From Rubrivivax sp. (lineage in GTDB: Bacteria; Pseudomonadota; Gammaproteobacteria; Burkholderiales; Burkholderiaceae_C), in assembly GCA_027491255.1 (NCBI GenBank), contig JAIXWM010000073.1:29666-93665 (forward strand): 64,000 bases of DNA, given 5' to 3'. The notes below the pieces were generated by a model. The model searched no databases, was not told the origin of the DNA, and saw only the letters and a program-made list of their open reading frames with translations. The translations under genes and the position numbers were made by a program. This document shows, one piece after another, positions 1 to 13,803 of the stretch. Numbering within the stretch: position 1 is the first letter of the stretch; the number at the start of each line of letters is the position of its first letter.

Positions 1-485
1 TCCGCAAGGCCGAGGCCGAGGGCGCGCTCATGCCCGAGGACGTCGCCTTCTTCATCGCCAAGAACGTGCGCGCCAACGTGCGCGAACTCGAGGGCGCGCT
101 GCGCAAGGTGCTGGCCTACGCGCGCTTCACGCACAAGGACATCCACATCAACATCGCGCGCGAGGCGCTGCGCGACCTGCTGTCGATCCAGAACCGCCAG
201 ATCTCGGTGGAAAACATCCAGAAGACGGTGGCCGACTTCTACAAGATCAAGGTCGCCGACATGTACAGCAAGAAGCGCCCGGCCAGCATCGCCCACCCGC
301 GCCAGGTGGCGATGTACCTGGCCAAGGAACTGACCAAGAAGAGCCTGCCCGAGATCGGCGAGCTCTTCGGCGGGCGCGACCACACCACCGTGCTGCACGC
401 CGTGCGCAAGGTCAACGCCGACCGCGGCAAGAACACCGAGCTGAACCAGCAACTGCACGTGCTGGAGCAGACCCTCAAGGGCTGA
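1..485 (+). CDS. dnaA: DnaA, chromosomal replication initiator (3' part)
   Basis: This is the C-terminal part of DnaA; the gene begins before the window and the first complete codon is at base 3. Visible are the end of the AAA+ domain (lid region, [11 protein letters not shown]) and the DNA-binding domain IV with the DnaA signature ([14 protein letters not shown]), which recognises DnaA boxes at the origin. The stop is TGA at 483-485. dnaN follows after 265 bases and gyrB after that, the classical dnaA-dnaN-gyrB order, so the window starts beside the chromosomal origin. Confidence 0.97.
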   Translation, partial: RKAEAEGALMPEDVAFFIAKNVRANVRELEGALRKVLAYARFTHKDIHINIAREALRDLLSIQNRQISVENIQKTVADFYKIKVADMYSKKRPASIAHPRQVAMYLAKELTKKSLPEIGELFGGRDHTTVLHAVRKVNADRGKNTELNQQLHVLEQTLKG

Positions 486-548
486 GAGCCCGGGAGGCTG
501 AGACAGTACAGTGGATGCGACGAGCACTCGCCCGCACGGGGACAAGCC

Positions 549-700
549 TGTGGAGAAATCTGTGACAAGCCCCTTCTTGTCCACAGCCGCCGTTGCCCGC
601 ACGTTCTTGTCCCCAATCGGGGCGCGGGCTGTGCTTGCTCTGTCCACAGCCCGCCATGGCAGTTAAATCCTTGAGTTTTCAGCGAAAATCGACTTTTCCC
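549..700. promoter_or_regulatory. DnaA-box-like cluster and AT-rich stretch between dnaA and dnaN
   Basis: Three 9-mers resemble the DnaA box TTATCCACA. TTCTCCACA is on the minus strand at 549-557 and TTGTCCACA on the plus strand at 577-585, each with one mismatch. CTGTCCACA is at 640-648 with two. They are followed by an AT-rich stretch at 661-700, unusual in this GC-rich sequence. The block could be part of the origin with an unwinding element, or DnaA-responsive control of dnaN. The sites are read directly; the role is inferred. Confidence 0.5.
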
Positions 701-750
701 CAGCCCAGAGGGCTGCCTACCACTACCACCACCTTGATATTTCAAACATC

Positions 751-6190
<5,440 letters not shown>

Positions 6191-6413
6191 GGGGGGTTGT
6201 AGGTGGGGGCATATGCTGAGAATGTGTCAGGCATAAGCTGAGAAGACGCCCAACCGAGCCCCTCGCATGCTGCGGGCGTGACCATGAGCCGCAGGCTGGC
6301 TTGGATGTACTGGTCATTCCTTCATTCCCTCTGCTCATGAGGTCAGTAGCTCACTGCGAAGGGCCGGGCTGAGGCAGATTTCCAATCAAGCCCGCCCGCG
6401 GCCGTGTCGGGCT
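6191..6413. other. Intergenic region with a short direct repeat
   Basis: No gene is supported here. Just after gyrB, GCATATGCTGAGAA (6209-6222) is repeated with one change as GCATAAGCTGAGAA (6231-6244). The remainder lacks coding character. This marks the border between the origin-linked core genes and the catabolic island, so the repeat could be an insertion-sequence end or scar; that is inference. Confidence 0.35.
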
Positions 6414-7676
6414 TCACCGGTTCAGCAGAGCGAGCGACAACTGCGGGAACCAGACAACGGCGACGAGCACCGCTGCCATCAGCATGATGAACGGCACCAC
6501 GGCTCTGCAGATGGTCAGGAACGACTCCTTGAAGGCGGTCATCCCGACGATGAGGTTGAGCCCGACAGGTGGGGTGAGATAGCCGATCTCCAGGTTCACC
6601 ACGATGATGATGCCCAGGTGGATTGGATCGATCCCGTAGGCCAGGGCAACCGGCAGCAGTATGGGGGCGAACATCAGGATGGCCGACACGATGTCGATCA
6701 GGCACCCGGCTATCAGCAGGAAGATGTTCAGCGCGATCAGGAAGGCCACCTTGCTCTGCACCGTGGCGGTCATCCATGCCGCGAAATCCTGTGGCACCCG
6801 GGCGGCCGTCAACAGGATGTTGATGCTGGTTGCCACGGCCAGTATTGGCAGGATCGTTCCGAGCAAGCGGGCGGTGTCGACGGACAACTTCAGGAAATCC
6901 TGCAGTTTCAACTCTCGGTGCACGAACACCTCGACAAGCAGCACGTACACCACCGTGACACCTGCGGCCTCGGTGGCTGAAAAATGGCCGGAATAGATGC
7001 CCCCCAGCATGACGAACGGTGCCAGCATCGCGAAGACGCCTCTTCGCAGCGCTTGCACCACATTTGTCAGGCGGAACGGTTCGGGCGCGATATGGCGGTT
7101 GACGACCAGCGCATAGGTAGCCAGCACGGCAGTCAGCAGCAGCCCTGGAATCACCCCCGCCAAGAAGAGGTCGCTGATCGACGTTTCTGTGACGATGGCA
7201 TAGAACACCATGGGAATGCTGGGCGGGATGATGATGCCCAGCGTTCCGCCGGAAGCCAGTGCGCCGATCGAAAACTTCTTGCCGTAACCCCTTGCCAGAA
7301 GGGCTGGATACATGATGCTGCTGACGGCCAGCATGGTGACCGGAGAAGACCCGGAGATCGCAGCGAACATGGCGCACGACAGGATGGTGGCCACCGCAAG
7401 TCCCCCAGGCAACCATTCGACCAGCGACCGAACGATGTCGATCAGCCGAGCCGTGATGGAGCCGCGGCTCATGATGCTGCCAGCGAGGATGAACATCGGG
7501 ATCGCCAGCAGCGATTCCCGGTTGACTGCGGTCCAGATGTCGTCAATGAGGTACGTGAGATCGCCCCGCCCCCAAAACAGGTGGACAAACGCCGCGCTGA
7601 CTATGAGGATGAGGATGACACTCTGCCGAAGCACCAGCAGCAGCAGGACAAGTGCCAGTAGCGCAAGCGCTGTCAT
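6414..7676 (-). CDS. TRAP transporter large permease (DctM family)
   Basis: This 420-residue, strongly hydrophobic protein has the length and composition of the TRAP large membrane subunit, which carries out sodium-coupled import of an organic acid delivered by a periplasmic receptor. Family segments are recognisable, including LLAIPMFILAGSIMSRG and SPVTMLAVSSIMYPALL near the N-terminal half. The gene is the last of a dctP-dctQ-dctM operon, three bases after dctQ. The substrate cannot be read from sequence; the nearby dehydrogenase and enolase-superfamily genes suggest a sugar acid or related hydroxy acid. Confidence 0.92.
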   Translation of the reverse strand: MTALALLALVLLLLVLRQSVILILIVSAAFVHLFWGRGDLTYLIDDIWTAVNRESLLAIPMFILAGSIMSRGSITARLIDIVRSLVEWLPGGLAVATILSCAMFAAISGSSPVTMLAVSSIMYPALLARGYGKKFSIGALASGGTLGIIIPPSIPMVFYAIVTETSISDLFLAGVIPGLLLTAVLATYALVVNRHIAPEPFRLTNVVQALRRGVFAMLAPFVMLGGIYSGHFSATEAAGVTVVYVLLVEVFVHRELKLQDFLKLSVDTARLLGTILPILAVATSINILLTAARVPQDFAAWMTATVQSKVAFLIALNIFLLIAGCLIDIVSAILMFAPILLPVALAYGIDPIHLGIIIVVNLEIGYLTPPVGLNLIVGMTAFKESFLTICRAVVPFIMLMAAVLVAVVWFPQLSLALLNR

Positions 7677-7679
7677 GGT

Positions 7680-8168
7680 CTATTCCGATACGGCAGGCTC
7701 GGGCTTCGCGTGCGGGTGGAATGCGAATACAAGGTGACGGAACCCACACGAAAAGAACGCATACGGAATGACGATCTGTATCGTCCACAGAGGCCAGTAG
7801 ATGATGGGCGCCAGGTCCTGGTTGGCGAACGTGTCCGACAAATACAGCAAGGCGACGACGCCGATGCCGAAGAAGAGCACGGCCGAGACCGCATCGCCCA
7901 GCCTGGCCACCTTGGGGTGCCAGGCCGCGGGCAGCCAGTTGTCCGTGAATTGCGGCCGCAGATGGCCGTTCGCTGCCGTGGCCAGCACCATGCCGAAGAA
8001 CGAGGCGTATACCGCAGCGAAGACCGCCAGCGTCTCAGCGCTGCCCAGTGACTTGGAGAAGAACTCGCGCGACGCCATGCTGGCGATCAGCAGGCCGGTC
8101 ACGATCAGGTAAGCGAGGGAGGCAAGGGCTGCCTCCACCCGGTTCAGCCATGAGACCAGCTTGAGCAC
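7680..8168 (-). CDS. TRAP transporter small permease (DctQ family)
   Basis: The 162-residue protein has about four hydrophobic segments, as expected of the TRAP small membrane subunit, which pairs with DctM in the inner membrane. The early segment EAALASLAYLIVTGLLIASM and the position between dctP and dctM support the call. The gap to dctP is 24 bases and to dctM three, consistent with one transcript. Confidence 0.88.
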   Translation of the reverse strand: MLKLVSWLNRVEAALASLAYLIVTGLLIASMASREFFSKSLGSAETLAVFAAVYASFFGMVLATAANGHLRPQFTDNWLPAAWHPKVARLGDAVSAVLFFGIGVVALLYLSDTFANQDLAPIIYWPLWTIQIVIPYAFFSCGFRHLVFAFHPHAKPEPAVSE

Positions 8169-8192
8169 GGGTGGGCTCGCTCAGCCGGGCAC

Positions 8193-9194
8193 TCAGCCGC
8201 CACAAGCTTTCACTGCAGCCTGGATCCTGGCCCAGATCGGCACAGCGCTCGGGCCGATCGACTTGACAAGTTCTTCCTGGGCCTTGGCGCCACGTGCGCG
8301 GAACTCGGCCAGTTCGGCACCCTCGGGGCGGTAGACCACGACGCCGTCCTTGCCCGCGGCGCTCTTCAGCAGTGCCTCCTGGGTGTCGCGGATGCTCTTG
8401 CGCAAAGCATTGACCTCCTTGCCCATCTCGAGCATGGAGTCTTTCTGTTCCCGGGTCAACCTGTCCCAGCTTCTCTTGCTCATCACCACGGTGCCTATGT
8501 CGTGATGAGACGGCAGATAGGTGACGTGGGGCCCGATCTTCTGGTATCCGACCGACAAGCCGAATACCGTGGAGTTGTGGATCGCATTCACCTGCCCCGT
8601 CTGCATCGCGGGCACCGTATCCGAACCTGCCAGTGGAACGGCGATCGCGCCGGCCTCGTTGAAGTACAGAGGGTAAGGCGCGCTGGGTGCCACGCGGATC
8701 TTCATTCCCTTGATGTCTGCGACCGTCCTGATGGGGGACTTGGAGTAGAGCGCCGGGAAGCCGACTTCCATGTAGGACAGCAGCACCACGCCCTTGGCTT
8801 CCAGCAAGGGGCCGAAGATAGGCTTGACATGGTTGTCGAAGACGCAGTCCGATTGCGCAGCGTCCTTGAACAGGAACGGAGCCGCGAGCAAGGAAAACTC
8901 GGGGACGATCAGCGAAGTCGCGGTGTTGGACTGCCCGGCGATGTCGATTCGCCCGCGAATCAGCTGCCGCACCACTGTGGGCTCGTCGCCGAGTTGGGAG
9001 CTGAAGAACATGTCGATCTTCAGCGATCCCTTGGCCGCTGCTTCAGCCGCCTGCTTGCGGTTCAGGAAATGCGCACCCCAAGGCGTTCTTTCTGGTGCGA
9101 CGGTTGCGTATTGAAGCTCGGTCACGTCGGTGGCAAGGGCGGCGCCCGCGCACACCAATGCAGCGGTCAGGACGAACAGTGCTTTCGAGTTCAT
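8193..9194 (-). CDS. TRAP transporter periplasmic solute receptor (DctP family)
   Basis: The start at 9194 gives a 333-residue protein with a signal peptide (MNSKALFVLTAALVCAGAAL) and mature part typical of DctP receptors. These include the conserved region near the middle (GMKIRVAPSAPYPLYFNEAG) with the arginine that usually pairs with the substrate carboxylate, and the following AVPLAGSDTVPAMQTGQVNA. The longer upstream frame was rejected because it adds residues before the signal peptide. It is the first gene of the operon, behind a promoter overlapped by a palindromic operator at 9386-9400. Confidence 0.92.
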   Translation of the reverse strand: MNSKALFVLTAALVCAGAALATDVTELQYATVAPERTPWGAHFLNRKQAAEAAAKGSLKIDMFFSSQLGDEPTVVRQLIRGRIDIAGQSNTATSLIVPEFSLLAAPFLFKDAAQSDCVFDNHVKPIFGPLLEAKGVVLLSYMEVGFPALYSKSPIRTVADIKGMKIRVAPSAPYPLYFNEAGAIAVPLAGSDTVPAMQTGQVNAIHNSTVFGLSVGYQKIGPHVTYLPSHHDIGTVVMSKRSWDRLTREQKDSMLEMGKEVNALRKSIRDTQEALLKSAAGKDGVVVYRPEGAELAEFRARGAKAQEELVKSIGPSAVPIWARIQAAVKACGG

Positions 9195-9361
9195 GGTGAG
9201 CCTCTCGATGGTCTGGCAACTGGCGGACACAACAAGGCTGGAGGGGGTTTCATGCCCCGCAACCTCTCCTGAGTCACGCCGCCCAGCCCGGCGCCGGCGC
9301 TGTTCGCCTATCAGCCTGCCCTGGCGAGAGCCTTCGCCTGCCGATCCGTGACTACGGCACG

Positions 9362-9400
9362 ATCATGCGCTCGACCTGAATGTTTGTCAATAATATTGAT
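9362..9400 (-). promoter_or_regulatory. Promoter and MarR-type operator of the TRAP operon
   Basis: On the minus strand a perfect TTGACA -35 box (9385-9390) is followed after 17 bases by CATGAT (9362-9367, four of six matches to a -10 box), reading toward dctP. Overlapping the -35 box is the near-palindrome GTCAAT-N3-ATTGAT (9386-9400). The same motif, perfect there, sits in front of the GMC dehydrogenase gene. Operator function is inferred from the repetition and the MarR-type gene between the two sites. Confidence 0.65.
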
Positions 9401-9426
9401 ATGAATAGAGTCTGTGCTCGCGTCGG

Positions 9427-9999
9427 TCAAGCGCCAGGATCGGGATGTCCTGGCGTTTGAAGACGCTTCTTCTGGAGCAGCCATTGGCGATCGTTCTCAT
9501 CCAAGATGCACCACAGGACCCGCCAGAAGTCACGCACTGCGAACTTGCCGCAGGTACGGTAGACGCGATCGAAGCGCTCGTACTGCAAGCGCATCAGATC
9601 CTCGAAGACTTCGTTTCCTTTCGGCGTGGCATGGAGTTCCCTTCTGCGCTGGTCTGAGGGGGCCCTGCGTTGCTCGACGAGTTCCAGTTGCACCAGATCG
9701 GTGAGCGCCTTGTGGATGTTCTGGTTCGTCACCCGAAGGAATGAGAGCACCTCTGCCACCGAGGAGCCTGGCTTCTTGACGGCAACGTAGAGCAGTCGGT
9801 GGTGGATCCTTCCGAGGCCATGCTTCTTGAGTTGTATCGCGGTGTCCTCGGCAGTACACAGGTGCACCAGGAACAGCAACTCCGTGGTCTGGAACAGGGT
9901 GGCGTTGCTGATTGCGGCGCCTGGGCCGTCGGCATGAAACCAGGCCATGTCGTCGAACAGGTACTCGTCTGCGGCCAACAGGTCCGACGGTTTTTTCAT
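9427..9999 (-). CDS. MarR-type winged-helix transcriptional regulator
   Basis: The 190-residue protein resembles the MarR group in its centre: a helix-rich dimerisation region, then a winged helix (SSVAEVLSFLRVTNQNIHKA, followed by LVQLELVEQRRAPSDQRRR, the wing). The start at 9999 is chosen because AAGGGACAG lies just upstream; an in-frame ATG at 10014 has a poorer ribosome site. It sits between the TRAP operon and the dehydrogenase genes, each preceded by the same palindrome, so it probably represses both until the imported substrate or its product binds. The long N-terminal extension is somewhat atypical. Confidence 0.8.
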   Translation of the reverse strand: MKKPSDLLAADEYLFDDMAWFHADGPGAAISNATLFQTTELLFLVHLCTAEDTAIQLKKHGLGRIHHRLLYVAVKKPGSSVAEVLSFLRVTNQNIHKALTDLVQLELVEQRRAPSDQRRRELHATPKGNEVFEDLMRLQYERFDRVYRTCGKFAVRDFWRVLWCILDENDRQWLLQKKRLQTPGHPDPGA

Positions 10000-10112
10000 G
10001 CTCTGTCCCTTCATGCTGAGAGGCGTCTCGTGTTCCACGCGCTTGGTTCCGATCGATGCGTCGGCAGGCCGCCGACCCATCGATCTGTGTCAAGGGCGGT
10101 CGGCGATGTTTT

Positions 10113-10151
10113 ATCAATCATATTGATGTAAAAGGCCTTGTGTTCTAGACT
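10113..10151 (+). promoter_or_regulatory. Promoter and MarR-type operator of the dehydrogenase operon
   Basis: A perfect palindrome ATCAAT-N3-ATTGAT (10113-10127) overlaps a -35-like TTGATG (10123-10128). This is followed after 17 bases by TAGACT (10146-10151, four of six matches to a -10 box). Transcription would start near 10158, about 45 bases before the ATG at 10203. The architecture mirrors the TRAP promoter at 9362-9400, where the same operator also covers the -35 box. The site also lies upstream of the regulator gene, which may be autoregulated. Confidence 0.65.
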
Positions 10152-10202
10152 CTTGCACCGTACGACGCGCCCCGTTCGTCTCGCGGTTTGCCCGACGCGA
10201 TC

Positions 10203-11849
10203 ATGCCGCGCGATATCTTCATCCAACCCGAGGACCCCGGTCGAATGCCAGCGACAACCGTCGACGTCTTGATCATCGGGGCAGGTGCGTCCGGGGCGGC
10301 CGTGGCCTGGAGCCTGGCCGAAACCAGGATGAGGGTCGTCTGCCTCGAACAAGGCATGGCAGTGGATCCGATGAAGTTCCCCGCGACCGGGATGGACTGG
10401 GAGGCGCGCCGAACGAGCGACTTCAACATCAGTCCGAACCACCGCAAGCTGCGGGAAGACTACCCGGTCAACGACGACGACTCGCCCATCAAGATCGCAA
10501 ACTACAACGGGGTCGGTGGCAGCACCGTCCTGTACGCCGCGCACTTCCCGCGCATGCACCCGTCCGACTTCCTCGTGCGCTCGCTCGACGGCGTGGCGGA
10601 CGATTGGCCCATTTCCTACACCACGCTGCAGCCTTACTTTGCTGAGAACGACCGGATCATGGGCGTGTCCGGGCTCGCCGGCGATCCTGCCTACCCGCAG
10701 GGCAAGACGCCGCTCATGCCGCCCTTGCCGCTCGGCAGAGCGGGCACGGTCCTGGCCAGGGGCTTCAATCGACTGGGCTGGCATTGGTGGCCGTCCGACA
10801 TGGCGATCGCCTCGCAGGATTACGAAGGACGGGCCCGCTGCATCAACCTGGGTGCCTGCGTCAGCGGCTGCGCCCAAGGAGCCAAGGGCAGTGTGGACGT
10901 CACCTACTGGCCGCAGGCCTTGCGCAGGGGGGTTGAACTGCGCACCGGCTGCCGTGTCCGCGAGATCACGGTCGACAGCGCGGGAATGGCCTCGGGCGTG
11001 ATTTACATCGACTCCACCGGACACGAGCACGCGCTGGGCGCCCATGTGGTGATCGTCGCAGCCAATGGCGTCGGGACTCCGCGGCTGCTGCTCAATTCGA
11101 AGTCGACCGCGTTTCCTGACGGGATCGCGAACAGCACGGGCCTCATAGGCAAGAACCTGATGTTGCATCCGTATGCGGCGATCCAGGGCGTCTTCGACGA
11201 ACCACTGGATGGTTACAAGGGCCCACACAAGTCCATCCAGAGCCACCAGTTCTACCGAACCGATCGGACCCGCGGATTCGTGCGCGGCTACAGCCTCGAG
11301 ACCTCACGCGGCATGGGCCCCGTCGCGACTGCTGCGACGGGCTTTGAGAAGGGACTGCTTCCCTGGGGTGAAGGGCACCACGACAAGTTCCATTCTCTGT
11401 TCAACCGTGTCACCAGCCTGGCTGCTGTGTGCGAAGACCTGCCGGAAGAACACAACTGTGTCACGCTGGATCCAGCCTTGACCGACTCGGACGGCATCCC
11501 CGCGCCGCGCATCAGATACACCTTGAGCGAGAACAGCGCGAAGATGCTTGATCACGCTGTCGCGCGCGGCATCGAAGTCCTTCAGGCGGCCGGGGCGAAG
11601 GACGTGTTCACGACTGCGCCTGTGCCGTTCGCGGGTTGGCATTTGCTGGGCACCGCGCGCATGGGCCTCGACGCTTCGCGGTCGGTGGTCAATGAGTGGG
11701 GCCGCGCTCACGACGTGAAGAACCTGTTCATCGTCGACGGCAGCGTCTTCGTGACCGGCGGGGGTGTGAACCCCACCAGTACCCTGCAGGCCACTGCGCT
11801 GTACATCGCAGACCAGATCAAGCAGCGCCTTGCCAATCTGTTCGACTGA
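10203..11849 (+). CDS. GMC-family FAD-dependent dehydrogenase
   Basis: With 548 residues this belongs to the glucose-methanol-choline oxidoreductases. The N-terminus has the FAD-binding fold (VLIIGAGASGAAVAWSLAE). The C-terminus has the catalytic His (WHLLGTARMG) and Asn (GGGVNPTSTLQATA) typical of the membrane-linked gluconate/sorbose-type subgroup. The likely reaction is oxidation of an alcohol or hydroxy acid with electrons passed to the respiratory chain. The next gene, four bases downstream, encodes the small subunit found with such enzymes. No cytochrome subunit or signal peptide is seen. ATG at 10203 was preferred to a TTG at 10188; ATG at 10245 is also possible. Confidence 0.9.
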   Translation: MPRDIFIQPEDPGRMPATTVDVLIIGAGASGAAVAWSLAETRMRVVCLEQGMAVDPMKFPATGMDWEARRTSDFNISPNHRKLREDYPVNDDDSPIKIANYNGVGGSTVLYAAHFPRMHPSDFLVRSLDGVADDWPISYTTLQPYFAENDRIMGVSGLAGDPAYPQGKTPLMPPLPLGRAGTVLARGFNRLGWHWWPSDMAIASQDYEGRARCINLGACVSGCAQGAKGSVDVTYWPQALRRGVELRTGCRVREITVDSAGMASGVIYIDSTGHEHALGAHVVIVAANGVGTPRLLLNSKSTAFPDGIANSTGLIGKNLMLHPYAAIQGVFDEPLDGYKGPHKSIQSHQFYRTDRTRGFVRGYSLETSRGMGPVATAATGFEKGLLPWGEGHHDKFHSLFNRVTSLAAVCEDLPEEHNCVTLDPALTDSDGIPAPRIRYTLSENSAKMLDHAVARGIEVLQAAGAKDVFTTAPVPFAGWHLLGTARMGLDASRSVVNEWGRAHDVKNLFIVDGSVFVTGGGVNPTSTLQATALYIADQIKQRLANLFD

Positions 11850-11853
11850 CACG

Positions 11854-12291
11854 ATGGCGACGACTGACTCCTGGGTTCCTGCCGTGATGGCGGGCGAATT
11901 CACTTTCGAAGAGTCCGCTGCGCTGACGCTGATCGTCGACTGCATCATTCCGGCCAGTCCGCGGCGCGGGCTGCCTGCGGCGTCGGACGCCCCAATCCTG
12001 CGTGGGATCCTCGAAGGGGCGTCGCAGCGCGCCGCAGAGCTTTCCACGGCGCTGCAGGCGTTCGCGGGTCTGGCGCGCCATGATCCGCAACACGCTTGTA
12101 CGGCGTTTCGACAGCGTTTTCCGGAGGCCGCGCGCATCTTGCAGATGCTGACGGCGCAAAGCTACTACCGTGACCCGCGTGTGATGAGGGCTCTCGGCAT
12201 GGAGGCCAGGCCCCCATTTCCAAGGGGCTTCGATCTGGATCCAGGTGATTGGTCGCTGCTCGACCCGGTCAGGGGACGTCCGCCGTTCTAG
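11854..12291 (+). CDS. Gluconate 2-dehydrogenase subunit 3-like small subunit
   Basis: The 145-residue protein resembles the gamma (subunit 3) partner of three-component sugar and sugar-acid dehydrogenases. These partners carry a hydrophobic, helix-rich domain containing the segment LTLIVDCIIPASPRRGLPAA and a later YYRDPRVMRALGM motif. Its start lies four bases after the stop of the GMC gene, so the two are almost certainly co-translated. Family members often have a twin-arginine signal; none is evident here, so export by this subunit is uncertain. It probably stabilises the GMC subunit. Confidence 0.78.
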   Translation: MATTDSWVPAVMAGEFTFEESAALTLIVDCIIPASPRRGLPAASDAPILRGILEGASQRAAELSTALQAFAGLARHDPQHACTAFRQRFPEAARILQMLTAQSYYRDPRVMRALGMEARPPFPRGFDLDPGDWSLLDPVRGRPPF

Positions 12292-12406
12292 CAAGACAGA
12301 GCAGAACTGCGAGAGACCACGAGGTGCAAGGCATTCGCGCTCGAGTCAACAACTCCATTGACTTGAGCTTCAACAACCCCAACAGCGGCATATCGGAGCC
12401 GGCACC

Positions 12407-13594
12407 ATGCCCAAACTCATCAACGTCAGACCCTTCGTCGTCGCAACGCCGCCGCCCCACAAAGGGGGCCGCCATTGGTACTTCGTCAAGCTGGAAACCG
12501 ACACTGGGCTCGTGGGATGGGGTGAGACGGCCATACTCAGCACGCTGAATGGCTTGGGCGGCGCGTACCTGGAACTTGTCAAGAACATCTTTTCCACCTA
12601 CCTGGAAGGCGAAGACGCTCTGGATCGGGAACACCTGTTCAGCAAGCTGTACTCAGGACTGACCTACCAGCATCCGGATTACGTCACGCTGGGCGTCATC
12701 AGCGCCTTCGACACCGCACTCTGGGACATCGTCGGAAAGCACTTCAAGACACCCGTGTACAACTTGCTCGGAGGAAAGGTCCGCGACCGGATCCGCAGCT
12801 ACACCTACATCTACGACCCGACCGGCAGTCAAAGCCCACAGGAAACGGTGAGGATGTGGACTCAGGAGCCAGACCGTCTGGCAGAGATCGCGCTGCAGCT
12901 TGTTGACCAGGGTTTCACGGGCCTGAAGTTCGACCCGCTGATCCAGAACAAGAGTGCCCAGCGGACGTTCAGGCCATGGGATTTGTCTCAGGCGGAACTC
13001 GGGCATGCGGATCGCGCGGTGGCTGCCATTCGAGCAGCCGTGGGGGAGCGGGCGGATATCCTGATCGGCACGCACGGACAGATCACGCCAGCGGCGGCGA
13101 TCCGGCTGGCGGCGCGCCTGGAAAAGCATGACCCGCTTTGGCTGGAGGAGCCCTGTCCGCCCGAGAACTACAGTGAGATGGGTAAGGTCGCGCGGTCGAC
13201 GCGCATACCGATTGCCACGGGCGAGCGGCTCGTCACGGTGCATGAGTTCCAGCAAATCTTCGCAGAAAAGGCGTGCGCGGTCGCTCAGCCCGACCTGGGC
13301 AGCGCAGGTGGTGTCACCGCGGTCAAGAAGATTGCCGCCCTCGCCGAAGCGAACTACGTTCTCATGGCGCCGCATGTATGGGGCGGGCCCGTCATCACGG
13401 CGGCGGCACTCCAGATCGATGCCAGCATCCCCAACTTCCTCATCCAGGAAAGCATAGGCACGTCGGGGGGCTTCTTCAACGAGATCGTCAAGCAGCCACT
13501 GATCTGGGAAGACGGTGATTTCGTCGTCACCGACCGGCCCGGCATCGGGGTCGAGCTCGACGACAGCAGCCTCGAGAAGTACCGGGCCTCGTAG
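12407..13594 (+). CDS. Mandelate racemase/muconate lactonizing (enolase superfamily) enzyme
   Basis: At 395 residues it has the two-domain enolase-superfamily layout. Visible active-site elements are Lys174 in GLKFDP, LEEP, ATGER and the late APHVWGGP histidine, the arrangement of acid-sugar dehydratases such as galactonate dehydratase. At the place where that group normally has the first metal-binding Asp (DxHG) this protein has IGTHGQ, with Gly at about residue 221. It lies 115 bases after the dehydrogenase small subunit and probably acts in the same pathway, dehydrating a sugar acid imported by the TRAP system. Substrate unknown. Confidence 0.88.
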   Translation: MPKLINVRPFVVATPPPHKGGRHWYFVKLETDTGLVGWGETAILSTLNGLGGAYLELVKNIFSTYLEGEDALDREHLFSKLYSGLTYQHPDYVTLGVISAFDTALWDIVGKHFKTPVYNLLGGKVRDRIRSYTYIYDPTGSQSPQETVRMWTQEPDRLAEIALQLVDQGFTGLKFDPLIQNKSAQRTFRPWDLSQAELGHADRAVAAIRAAVGERADILIGTHGQITPAAAIRLAARLEKHDPLWLEEPCPPENYSEMGKVARSTRIPIATGERLVTVHEFQQIFAEKACAVAQPDLGSAGGVTAVKKIAALAEANYVLMAPHVWGGPVITAAALQIDASIPNFLIQESIGTSGGFFNEIVKQPLIWEDGDFVVTDRPGIGVELDDSSLEKYRAS

Positions 13595-13803
13595 GCGGAC
13601 GCTGTTCATCGCTGCGCAACCGCGGAGCCCGACCGCGGTACAACCTTGCCAGTGAAGCGCGAAAAAATCCCTCCCGGTGCAAGCCGGGCTGGTTCTACCC
13701 TTAACCCACCCACCGCTCCAGCACCGCCGCGCGCGCGGCGTCGTTGACGCGGCTGACAACTTGGCCGGGTTTCGTCTGCCCAGGCCCCGCGCCTGGCCAT
13801 TCA
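13595..13803. other. Intergenic region between convergent genes
   Basis: No intact gene lies here. A 19-codon minus-strand stretch ending in TAA (13760-13701) reads VVSRVNDAARAAVLERWVG, which weakly echoes the LISRVNAAAQALGL segment of the unknown domain at 15771-16217. It could be a gene remnant, but the similarity is short. Confidence 0.3.

Noticed and set aside
10188..10202. TTG start for the GMC dehydrogenase
   Set aside because: An ATG follows 15 bases later and the added residues carry no family signal.
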